64,000 nucleotides of DNA, from positions 558,001 through 622,000 of the forward strand of contig NC_080699.1 of assembly GCF_030445035.2 (NCBI RefSeq), written 5' to 3'. Below, in pieces: positions 35,101 through 47,100 of this stretch (within the stretch, counting starts at the first letter, position 1; the number at the start of each line of letters is the position of its first letter). This stretch comes from Dasypus novemcinctus (taxonomy: Eukaryota > Chordata > Mammalia > Cingulata > Dasypodidae). Position numbers and translations under genes: made by a program. The notes beneath the pieces are model-generated. The model searched no databases, had not been told where the DNA came from, and saw only the letters and a program-made list of their open reading frames with translations.

Positions 35101-38100
35101 CTCTGCTGACCACCTCAGTGTAGTCATCAGAACCTTTATCCTGTGAATTCTCATGTTGGGTGTATGATGGCTAATGTGAATGAAAGTAAGTAGCTTAAGT
35201 GGTTGTAGTTTTAAATAAAGAATTTAAAACTATTTTATTGTAAGAATAACATGCGAGAAATCTTGCAAGGCTGGGATGCTCATGGAGTGTTGGCTGAGGC
35301 GGTTCCTGGTGAGAGATGTGGCTGAGAGAAGTGACCTGGGTGAGGAGAGATCCCTGAGGGGAAAGACATGGCTGAGGCGTTGATTCCTGAGGGGAGACCC
35401 AGCTGAGGGGAGTGACCCCTGATGGGAGACCCCTGCTGAGAAGAGACCTGGCCAAGAAGGGTGACCCTGCTGAGGCCCCTGGCCAAGGGGAGAGACTTGA
35501 CCTTGTCCAAGGGGAGTCTTGGCTGGTTCTCGCCCTGGTGGTACAGCACTTGGCAACTGGTTGCCAAGATGAGTGGGTGTGGAGTCTCCTTGCCTGGTGC
35601 CTTCGGTCCCCATTGCACAGCTGCCGGCTGTGAGGGAGTGAGACCCAGGTAAGTGAAGTGAATTCAGGTATGGAGTGAGTTAGGTGAGTCGGGAGCATCC
35701 ATTCCTTGGCTGCTTGGCTACTTTGTGCCTCTTGGTCTTTGGGCCTCCATGGCCCTAGCTTCTCATTCCTCATTCCTTCCCTGTCTTCAGCTCTGAGTTC
35801 CTCTTGTATGTACAGGTCCTAGGACCATATAGAGATTCCTGTTACTTACGTTGTCGTGTTAGACCAGGTGTCCCTTTAGAAGTGAGCTGCACCGTTGAGA
35901 AGGCACTTGACATTGCTAAAGCTCTTGTTGGAAAATTGGGTAGCAGCTTCTTACTGAGCAAATCACAGCTCTCAACTAGCAAGCAGAAACCACGAAGCAG
36001 TATCAGGAAGAAAGGTAGAACTTAATGAAGATGCAAGATGTCGGCCATGGTCCACATTAGTTATAGGAACCCAGGAAGATAAACAGACAAATCTGAAAAG
36101 GGCAGCCAGAGAACCAAAAATTGTATACAGTCCCGGAAGAACATCAGTATGCCTTGGAACGTATAACGAGCAAGAATCAAAACAAATGTTTCTATTAGTG
36201 GCTAGCAAAAAAGATGATCCAGGTGTAATAATGAAGTTAAAAGAGCAGCATTCCAGGATTGACATGATACATTGTAACAACTCTGAAAGATTCTTGATGC
36301 ATCTGGACACGTTCTTGAAGCACCTCAACATGGATTGGAGAGGAGACACTTGGAAGCAAATCAGAATGAATTACAAGCACATATTGACCAAATAACTGAA
36401 ATGGCAACAGTAATGAGGAAAGCCATTGAAATTGATGAGCAGCAAGGTTACAAGGAATACAGATAGTTCAAGTAGAACAAGAAAACAAAGGCTTGAGACT
36501 TTTGCACACCAGTGTTCCTAGTAGTGTTATTCACACACACACAGTTGTCAAAAGATGGAAACAACCCAAATATCCATCAATCAATGAATGGGTAAACAAA
36601 ATATGGTATATGCGCCTGATGGAATACTGTGCTGCTGTGAGAAGTGAAAGTGGGATCCATGATAACGTGGATGAATCCTGAAGACATATGCTGTGTGAAA
36701 TAAGCCAGATACAAAAGGACAAATACTGTATTATTTCAATGAATATGAACTAAATATGAAGGATGAATGCATGGAGTTAAAAACCTGAGTAGGGAGCTGA
36801 GGTGGCTCAAGAGATTAAGCACCTCTTGCCCACATGGGAGTTCCCAGGTTTGGTTCCTGGTGTCTCCTAAAGAGAAGACAAACAGACACCACATAGCAAA
36901 TGGACACAGAGAAGCAGACAGCGCAAACAACGAAGTGGGAGAAATAAATAAATCTTTTAAAACAACAACAACAAAACCCTAAGAGTATAGGTTACAAGGA
37001 GACAGGATAAGGGCTGAGAAAGGGGTATTGATGCTTATTGTATGGAAGTTTTAATTAGCTTGACTGTGAAAGTGTGAAAATGGATTGAGTTGATGGTAAC
37101 ACATTATACTGAATGTAACTTTTCAGATGAAAGGGGGAAAAAATCTGTGGATTTAGAAATACTTGTTTTCTTTTGTTTTTTAAACAAATATCCAGTATAT
37201 AAATTTTTTAAAGGCTACCAAATACAGAAATCCATTTTAAGACCAAATGAAAACTGTTTCTTATTTTGTGATGTTTATAGAATAAAAGGATAAAAGATGA
37301 ATGTCAAACTTTAATATACTCATTTATGTTAAGTACATAGTAAAATTAGCACAAAAAAAATTCTACCTTTGAATGTGTAATTTATTAAAGAAATGTGACT
37401 TTGCATGGTAACATTTATGTGTAATTTCATCTATTACTAAAAGCCAACTCAGATTTTTACCTCATAATTTTTTCTATCTTAAATTTTTAGAAAAGGGAAT
37501 AGCCAGTGCTGATTGAATAAAAAAGGCTCATGGCTGTTGTGGTTTTGGTAAACTATTCCTTAATTCAATGGCATATTCAATTAAATACCACTTACTCCAA
37601 ATAAGAATTAAAGAAAATAAGCTATACAGTTGGGATTAAGTTTGAGGCAAATCATTGAGGCAGCTTTATTAGAAAACATTACTTGATAATTATTTTTATA
37701 AAATAATTTGAGTTTAATTTATTCTTGGTCTTTCTCGGATATAATTTTAAGGTCTCAATGCTTAAAGACATTTACTTTGTTACATAATGACAGTTTTAAA
37801 TTCCATACTTTTTTTTTTTTTTAATGTAGAAGCTTAAATTTAAGTTTGGGAGTAGGTACTGCATAGGAACCTATATCAGTAAAAATGAGTGATTAAAAAA
37901 TGCTTTTTATGAAACTTTTAAAGCTGTATACATAAGCATAACTATAAAAAAACAATCCTATACCAAAATATAATAATGATTAATATTTTCATGAATTTAT
38001 TGTAGTATATTTATATGTGAACATATATGCATTTTTAAAACAAACCAGGATTGTACTATTTGACAAATTACTTTTTTCATGTCATATAATTTTCAGATTA

Positions 38101-41100
38101 TTTTCTTAGATTCTTAAGTATTCTTTAAAAATACGATTTTAACAACCACTTACTATTTCATCATTGAATTTGTTTCATCTTTCTCCTATTCCATTTTTTG
38201 CTTTTGTAAATAATGCTAACATAATCTTGTACATTTTTGGCCACATCCTTCTTACATGTTTAAAATAAATTCCTGGGAGAGAAATTATTGGCTCTTGGTC
38301 TAAATTATATAAACATTTTAAGACTGTTGGTACAGATCAGTAAAACATCGATACCTTTTGCTAAGGGCTATCTTATATCCTGTTTGCTTGGTATATTATG
38401 GTTTAAAAAATTACTGTCAGTCTTAATGACAAATGGTATCTCCTTGTTATTACAACCTCGACCTCTTCATAATAGTGGTATTTCTCTTTCTTTCCTTTTT
38501 TTCCCCATGTTTATGGACATATTTGGCTACTAGGAAAATAAACTTTCTCAATATAGCATTCATACAGATCTTTGAAAGGACCAGAAACACATTTTGTTGA
38601 CTGCTTAATTTTAAGCAGGTATAAGGGAAGTGGACTTGGCCCAGTGGTTAGGTTGTCCGTCTACCACATGGGAGGTCCGCGGTTCAAACCCCGGGCCTCC
38701 TTGACCCATGTGGAGCTGGCCCATGCGCAGTGCTGATGCGCGCAAGGAGTGCCCTGCCATGCAGGGGTGTCCCACGCATAGGGGAGCCCCACTTGCAAGG
38801 AGTGCGCCCCATAAGGAGAGCCGCCCAGCGTGAAAGAAAGTGCAGCCTGCCCAGGAATGGCGCTGCACACACGGAGAGCTGACACAAGATGATGCAACAG
38901 AAAGAAACACAGATTCTCGTGCCTCTGACAACAGAAGTGGACAAAAACAAGATGCAGCAAATAGACACAGAGAACAGACAACCGGGGTGGGGAGGGAAGG
39001 GAGAGAAATAAATAAATCTTTTAAAAATTTTTTTAAGCAGGTATTAAAATCAATATTCAGTCAAGACCTAAATTGAATATCACCATCATAGAATAAACTT
39101 CTAGGATAACAGAATAAATCTGAGATTTTATTTAAAATCTTAAATTGTTGGTAGAATTTCAATTTTAGTCTAGGAATAATAACTTGAGTCTATTGCTAAA
39201 TTGTGTAGTTGCCACACTCCATTTTTGCAATATTGGTAATCCCTTTCAACTGAGATTAATAAAGAAAGGTTTGTTTGGCTGGCTCCATCAGTTTGAGGTC
39301 CTGTTGATTGTGTTAAGTCATTAAGCTTTATTTTTTGATAGTAGCTAAAAGACCTACGTTCTCTTTGACTTTTGAACTTGAAGATTGCATCAGTAGTTAT
39401 AATGCAATTTTATAAAAGTCCCACAAACTAAATCTTTGTGTACTGATTGAAGAAGATGCTTTCTAAAAATTTCATATCCTTGAAACTCCTAAATTATTCA
39501 TGGCCTTTAACTTGTTCCTTTGTCAATGGTGGTTGCTTAGCACTTTTAAAAAGGGTTTTTTTTAATTTTAGAAATATTTCTCTAATCAGATCCACTACAT
39601 TGTTTGCTATGAAACCCGGAAATGTCTGTAAATAAGTAAAACTGAACAGTTAAACTAAGTTATCATCAATTCATCACTCTGTCAAACTTAAAAAAGACTT
39701 CTATCCAAATGTCTGATGTGCAAGACATGGAAGTAGTTATTTTAATAATATCATTTATTATAAAGTTATCAAAAAGTTTTTGAGAAAATGTTTTCTAAAA
39801 ATTTTTTGCTTGGGATTCATAGTTTATGTAAATTCTTTTTTTCCTTCAACTGAAAATTGAATCTGCAATTATTTTGATGAGATTTTTGTTTAAATTTTTA
39901 ATTTCATTGACAGAAATCTATAAAAGATTGTCTTCCTAATGCATTCTTATAAAATATTGGTTTGAAATTTAGTAAGAACAGAATTTTGGGGAGCGATGTA
40001 GCTTGGTGGTTGAGCACCTGCTTTGCATTTTGAGGGTACTGGGTTCAACTCCCAGTACCTCCTAAAAAAAAAAGAAGAAAATTTGTTTTGGGTATCTAAT
40101 TTTTCTCTAGCCCTTTTTTTCCTTCATATTCTTCATATGCTTTATTATGTCTGGATTGAAAATGTTTATCATACATGTTGTGTGTTATTTTGAAGTTTTT
40201 CCTTCTCTTAAAATTTTGACCAAAATTGACATTCTGCTTTTAATTTACCCTCGAAATATGTGAAGCATTCTTAATAACTCTTACTGGAAAACATCCTGGC
40301 CTAAATGGAATAAAATACTGTCTTCAAAGATTATTTTGTTTAATGTTATACAAGTTATACTAAATAGGCTAAATAAGTCTGCAAAGATTACAATTGTTAT
40401 TTAACTTAACCTTTGTTATTGTGCCTGGTATTATTTGGATTTGCTAAAATTTATTGCTTTGAAAGGGACATAATATTTTTCATAATCTGTTTGGCCAGTG
40501 TACTCTTCTTTTTACTTGAGCAGCTATACCTAAGAAATAGTATTGAGGTACTTCACTTGCACCTGATTTATATGATGAGATCCTTCTTTCTTAATGTATT
40601 AGCTGTTAGTCTCTTTACTTATCTGTCTCACTACTTGAGAGTCTTTAATAATTTTGAATAAAAAGTTAATAGCTTTTACAGTTGTGATTAATTATTGTTT
40701 CGTCTGACATAGAATTTTAGTAAAAGTGCATAGGATTTTCACTCCAAGATACATTTAGGGTATCTACCTGTATTTGAAAGTGAATGTTCACATAATAATA
40801 AACCCTGTTCTGTACATTTTTTGTATTACTGCTATGCTAATGAGGTGATGGCTGGCTGTACAGTCACATAATGATTGATTATGCATGAGCTCTAGGAAGC
40901 CAGAAGTGATACCGAAGCAGGGGTTCTGTACTTCATGATCCAAGCTGCAGGTTTTTGCTGAAAACTAAAGCCAGACTTGGTGATTCCCTAAATTGTTACT
41001 TGATTTTTGTGTTTTCTTAATTACTAGATTTGTAGATGTTTACCTTCCAATATTTGGTTTTAATGGAATTTCTTTACTTTAAAAAAAAAAAAAGGAGGAA

Positions 41101-44100
41101 TGTGCTTAGATGAGTATGGCCTAACCTGGCTTGAAATTACCTTGACTTCATGGTAGTATGACACTATGCTTGAATTTTGTGATTCAGTCATGAAGTAAAT
41201 CATTTTGGCATCGTAAGGCAGAAGAATTCTTACTGGTTTTTTTTGTTTTTGTTTTGTTTTTTCATTTTATTTGTAAAACTTTAGCAATTTGATTTTTTTT
41301 ATAGCTCCGTGCTGTTGATATGTCTGGTGGTTTAAAATGTCGCTCTTTTTACCATTTGATTTTATTCAAGTAGAAAAACAGGATTTAAAAGTTAATTTTT
41401 AAAGAAATGTTTTTGGTTCACTTTTTTTTTAATTGTCTAAAATGTTGTTGATTTAATGCTAGCCAGATGCTCATTTGGCTGCTGAAGAAGAAGCTAAACG
41501 ATTGGAAGAATTACAAAAACAAGTAGCACAAGAAAGAATGGAACAGTTTGAAAAGGCACACGTACGGGGTTTCCAAGCAATGAAAAAGATCCATTTTGCT
41601 CAAGTAAGAACTATATTCTACCTTGTGATCACTTACTGTTAGTACTGCAGAACAGATTAGTAAATGGGCTTAAGGTTAGGAGGTGTGGAAAGTCTTCTGA
41701 TTAATAATGATTTCAGCTATCCCAATATTCTTTGCCCTTGTGTTGCAAGTTCAAGTTGGGTAAAGCTATCCATCCTTTCTAGTATTTCACTGTGCTCTAA
41801 AAATTTAATGGTGAATATATTGAAAATTTAATACTTTAATCCAAAATAAACCTGAGAAGCAATTAATATTTCTTAATTTAAGTATTTGGATTGCATTTGT
41901 GCTCCTTAAATTTGAGGATTCAATTCAATATTTACTGAGCAAAGCACTTGTTGGCTTTACAAAGTATTGATCCAAAGGGAAGATCATGATCTGTGCTATC
42001 AAGAGACTTTGGAAAAATGAGTGTCACAGACCTGCAGAATATACCTGGTGAAGCTGACTTTATAGCTGTACCTACAGCTTCTCTTAGTCATGTATATTCA
42101 ATGAGTACATATTCTTGAAACATAAGCATAAAAATGATTCCTCTTATTAGAAGTCTGATTTTATTTTCTCAGTTTGGTTAACTGAATTTGAATGTTTTAA
42201 GCACTGATCTTAGGAATGAATTTTTAAGTAGTTTGGTAGTAAATTAATGTCTGTCTTTTGAAAGTTTATTTGTATACTTTGAACCAAATTATGACCTCTT
42301 TTAAACTATTTTTTTTAATTTAGAAAATTTTTTTAAACAATTTTTTAAAATTGCAGCTTTTTGTGTGCTGTCTGTTCTCTGTGTCCATTCACTGTACATT
42401 CTTCTGTGTATGTATTTATTTATTTTACTTCCCCTACTCCCTTGTGGCTTGCTTGACATTTGCTCTCTGTGTCATTTGCTGCGGGCTTTTCTGTGTTGTC
42501 ACTTGTCTCCCTTCTTTCTGTTTCGTTGCCTTGCTGAGTCATCTCTCCGCAGCACCTGTGGGTGAGCCTGCCTTCACAAGGAGGCCCCGGGATGCAAATC
42601 CAGGTAGATGGGAGCCCAACTGATTGAGCCACAGCCTCTTCCCTCTCTTAAACTTTTAACATGATAAACTTGCAGTGAATCATGACTGAAATAACAATGT
42701 CCAAATTATTGTCAGTAATTCTCCTTATTTAAAGCTTAAATCTATAGGAAAAAAAAAAACAGGAAAAACAATCATTTTTACCACTAAACATATTTGAAAA
42801 GCAATCTTAAATACACTTCTATAAAAGCAGTAACATTTAGAGGTTTAGAAAGTAGTGCCATGTTCAGTCTGCCTGAATTTGCCTCTCTTCCTTAACACCA
42901 GCTGTTTGATCTCAGGCATGTTTCCTAACTTCTCTGAGTTCTGTTTCGTTATCTCTTTTGTGAAAATTAAATAAGTTTAATAAAATACTTAGAATTGTGT
43001 TTGGAGTTTTATAAGCTCACAGTAAGTGGTGATGGTAGTGGTGGTCATTGTTATTAAAAACAAACCAAGTAGAATAATATGCCAGGCTGTCTGCCAGTGA
43101 GCCAGAAATTGTATATTTATTTTAAAAAAACTTTGAAGTTAGTGAGATGGTTTGAAACTTAATACAAGTGAAATGAACTTGTTCATAATTTGATTCTTCT
43201 TCAGGGCATAGCAAAAAAAAAATCATCCCTCAGTGACAAAATACTTAAAACTTTACAAAAGAATAAGTAATATGAATATGTTATTACTTGACAAACACTT
43301 CATTATATAGGCTCTCTCCATCTTATTGTAGACTTTGTCTTTTCTTAAGAATTGTCAAAACCATGCAATCTCACTGCTAGTAGAGGACTTCCTTTCCTAA
43401 CTAAGCTTTTTGCTGCAGACCACATGCAGCCTGGGACCTAACTTTCTACTAGTGTCTGTTGTAAATAGTATTAGGCCTCTACCTACTCTCTTTACCTCTT
43501 TGCCTTGGCTACAATGAACGATGTACTATTCTCTATATATCCTGTGCCTTCCTTTCCATACATTAAGTTTACTCCTTTTTCGTCATCCTCTCTGCCTAAA
43601 TCCTCATCCCATGGGATCAGAGGTCCTCCCTTACCCCCCTCCCTACCCTCCACCACCAAAATTGGATTAGAGAGCCTCACAAATACACTGTGTTTAAACC
43701 TTCATGTTAACCAGGCTCTTTATGCTTAAGGTCATACGTACAAATCGCCTTTAATAGTGGGGATTCATAAAGTGTGAGGTAACAAGAATTATTCCCTCTT
43801 CAGCCAAAGTCACTCTTGTGTTTTGGTGCTTGCCCAAGACTGGCACATGCGGTGATGTGCCACCTAGTCACCAGCGTGACCCAGGGCAGCTTAGAGAAAG
43901 TGGCACCATAGTTCTCATCAGAAAGGAAGAGTGTGACTGGCTAACACACTTTTGAAGCTTTATGGCCTAACCAGCACCATACTAACATAACACTAATTAC
44001 CTGTTGTTGGTCTAGGCTAGGATCAGAGATTGTGTCCCTAGCACTTAGCATCCTATCTGTCATTCAGTATTTATTGAATGAATAAGTTAATTCTTTTTGT

Positions 44101-47100
44101 GGCAGAACAAATGGTAGAGGAGGGGTGGGACTCCCTGGCCCAGTATCTTACCATGTCCCCACCTTCCCCTCATTATTAATGTTAGTATTCAAAGATTGTG
44201 ACTTAGCTGTCATTAATTTTTTTATTCTTGAAGAATCAAGAGAAGTTAATGAAAGAACTCAAGCAGCTGCAACAAGAGGACTTGGCACGTAGAAGACAGA
44301 CCGTAGCACGAATGCCACAACAATTAGTTGAGCTTCCTTATAAACGCAATGAAATGAAAGAAGACTGGCAGAGAGAGCTGGAATTTGCTTTTGAAGATAT
44401 GTACAATGCAGACAGGAGTAAGATATTTTCAGTAGACTTTCAACGGTGCTTTTATATGTTTTGGTGGGAAAATATATTTGTAATAATGAAGCAGCTTTTA
44501 TTTTGCAATGAGTTCTTAGTTTGAAAGAGGCTCTCATTTTAGACTTGAAAATCTATGATGGCCTTTAAAACCTTATGATCATACTCTTTCTAGTCGTTTT
44601 ACAATGGAAACATGTCTCTCTTTCTTTATTGAGAGGTGAAAGGAAACCTGATTTTACATCTTGAACCAGAACCTTTGCCCACTGTGATTGATCAGACCCA
44701 GGATGATGAGCTGGACCTTTCAATGGAACAAGAAAATCTGAGTGAAACTGAGAGCCTGCAAGTAACAGAAACTGAAGAACTATGTTCTAGTGAAACCAAT
44801 GGTAAAAATCTCTCTGAGCTGATTCTTACAGTATTTCATAGAAAAAAAGTGCTAGCCATTAGGCAATAGTTAGGAAGATCTCGTTTAAGTACAGACAATG
44901 ACTAAGACTAATGGGAATGGTGGCAGGAGGACACAGCATCAGAGTTGCTTATCTATGTAGGAGGAAGTTATTTGTGTGTGCATGCATTCTGAAAATTGTA
45001 AGGCTAAGTGTGCTCATCAAACTTCATTTAAAAGGTCAGCATTTTTTTTCCTTAGACTTTTATCCTATCACCAAAGAGATCCTATTGTGTTTGAGTATTG
45101 CTAAGCACATCATATGTAATGATGAATAGCACAAGCTTAGATCTTGCTTCTAAACTTCATTTGCAGCTCTGACATTCTGGTATTTTTCATTTGTTGTCCT
45201 ATACCTACTTAAAACTTAGAATGTCCAACAATAAATATATCACCTTCTCTTTCCTGCTGAAACCTCCTCTTCCTCTCGTCCTTATCTTGGTGGCTGGTAT
45301 CTGAATGTGCAGTTACCCAAATGAGACTGAATGGGAGTTACCCTTAATACCTCCCTTGTTTTTACCTTTACCTCTCAAAATGAGTAATGAAGGTCACAGT
45401 AAAGACCTACTACTATTGCCTTCCTTCAGAACCTCATCATTTCTTCCCTGGATTGCTTCAACAACCTAATTTGTCTCTCTATCATCTAGTCTACAGTACA
45501 ACTAAAGTGATCTATCAAATGTACCTCAAATTGTGTCCCTCTCTCTCTTTGAGTGATTTTAGAATAATGTCTACACTTGTCTAAATTGACTTCACTGACA
45601 TATACAACTTACTTAAAGTAAACTTTACCCTAATCAAGATTTAGAACATTTCCATCACTGTAAGAAGTTCCCACAAGCACCTTTGCAGTCAGTCTCCTCT
45701 AAACCTTGGCCCTTAACCACTAACCTGCTTTCTGACACATAGTTTTGTCTTTTCTAAAATCTCACATAAATGGAAATCATAAAATATGTAGTTTTTTACA
45801 TAGTATAGTGCATTTGATTTCATGAATATTGACACATGTATCAGTACTTTCATTACTTTTTACTGCTAAATAGTATTCCATTGTATAGATGCACATTTTA
45901 TTTATCCATTGACCTGTTGATGGACATTTGGATTGTTTCTACTTTTTGACTGTTGTGGATAATGCTGCTATGAATATTTACATGCATGCCTGTGTGAATA
46001 TATGTTTTTGTTTTGCATGACTTGATAAATAGTGAAATTGCTAGGTTGAAACATAAATTCACATTTAAATTTTTAAGAAATTGACACATTTTTCAAAAGG
46101 CTATATAAACACTTCCAGGAATATGGTGGACTAGAAAGACACGGGACTCCCTTCTCTCTGAAAAAAGTAGCTAGAGGACAGGCAGAAATGGCCTGGAAAA
46201 AAAATCTTCTGGAGTTTAGGATACCAGGGAAATGCTGGATACGTCCCAGAAGAGAGAAGGCAAAGGAAAAGAATCGTGATGGCAAAACTGTGAGTTAAAA
46301 ACTGTAGCTGGGAAGCAGATGGGGCTCAAGCAGTTGGGTGACTGCCTACCACATGGGAGGTCCTGGGTTTGGTTCCTGGTACTTTCTAAAGAAGAAGAGC
46401 AAGACAGTGTGCTGACATGATGGGCTGCCATGGCAAGCTGACGCAAGATGGCACAATGAAGAAACCCAATGAGTAAGCACAATGAGAGACACAACAAGCG
46501 GGGATTGGAGGTGGCTCAGGCAGTTGGGCGTCCCCCTCCCATATGGGAGGTCCCAGGTTCAGTTCCTGGTGCCTCCTAAAAAGAAGAGCACAAAACAGAC
46601 ACAGCAAACATTGAGTGCAAACAACAGAGATGGGGGGTCGGTGGGGCACGAGGGTAGAAATAAAACATAAATCTTTGGAGAGTAAAACAAAAACAACCCC
46701 ACAGCTGCTGGCACCAATGCTGTAGACACTATTGAATTCTCAGGTATTGGGACTGGCTACAGACGGGGTGCCAGGAAAGGAAAAGAGAGATGGAGAGAGT
46801 AAGACTGACTCTTCTTTTTACCCACAAATCTGGCCTGCCGTGTCCTGTGGGAGCTCTAGGCCACGTGGCGCCAGACCATTGTTTGCCTGGGGGGGCTGGC
46901 ACGGAACTAAAGAGATGTGACCCTCTCAGTCTCCCTCTCTGCTGACTGGGACTGGTTGTTGAGGTGGCAGAGGAGAGTGAAATTATTTTCTACCTGGGAA
47001 AAGGGAGGGGATACCAAAAAAGTTGGAGAACTGCCCCTGAGAAGTTTGAATCACAAGGCTCTTAGCCTCCAGGCAGGAACTCTGTCACTGATCCATGTTC

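Noticed and set aside
38623-38710. tRNA-like sequence
   Set aside because: It is the tRNA-derived head of a SINE with an A-rich tail and target-site duplication. The acceptor stem does not pair, so it is not a tRNA gene.
40780-41030. Possible snoRNA or conserved element in intron
   Set aside because: I saw loose C/D-box-like words (such as 'ggtgatggc') but no properly spaced box pair with terminal stem, so there is not enough to call an RNA gene.
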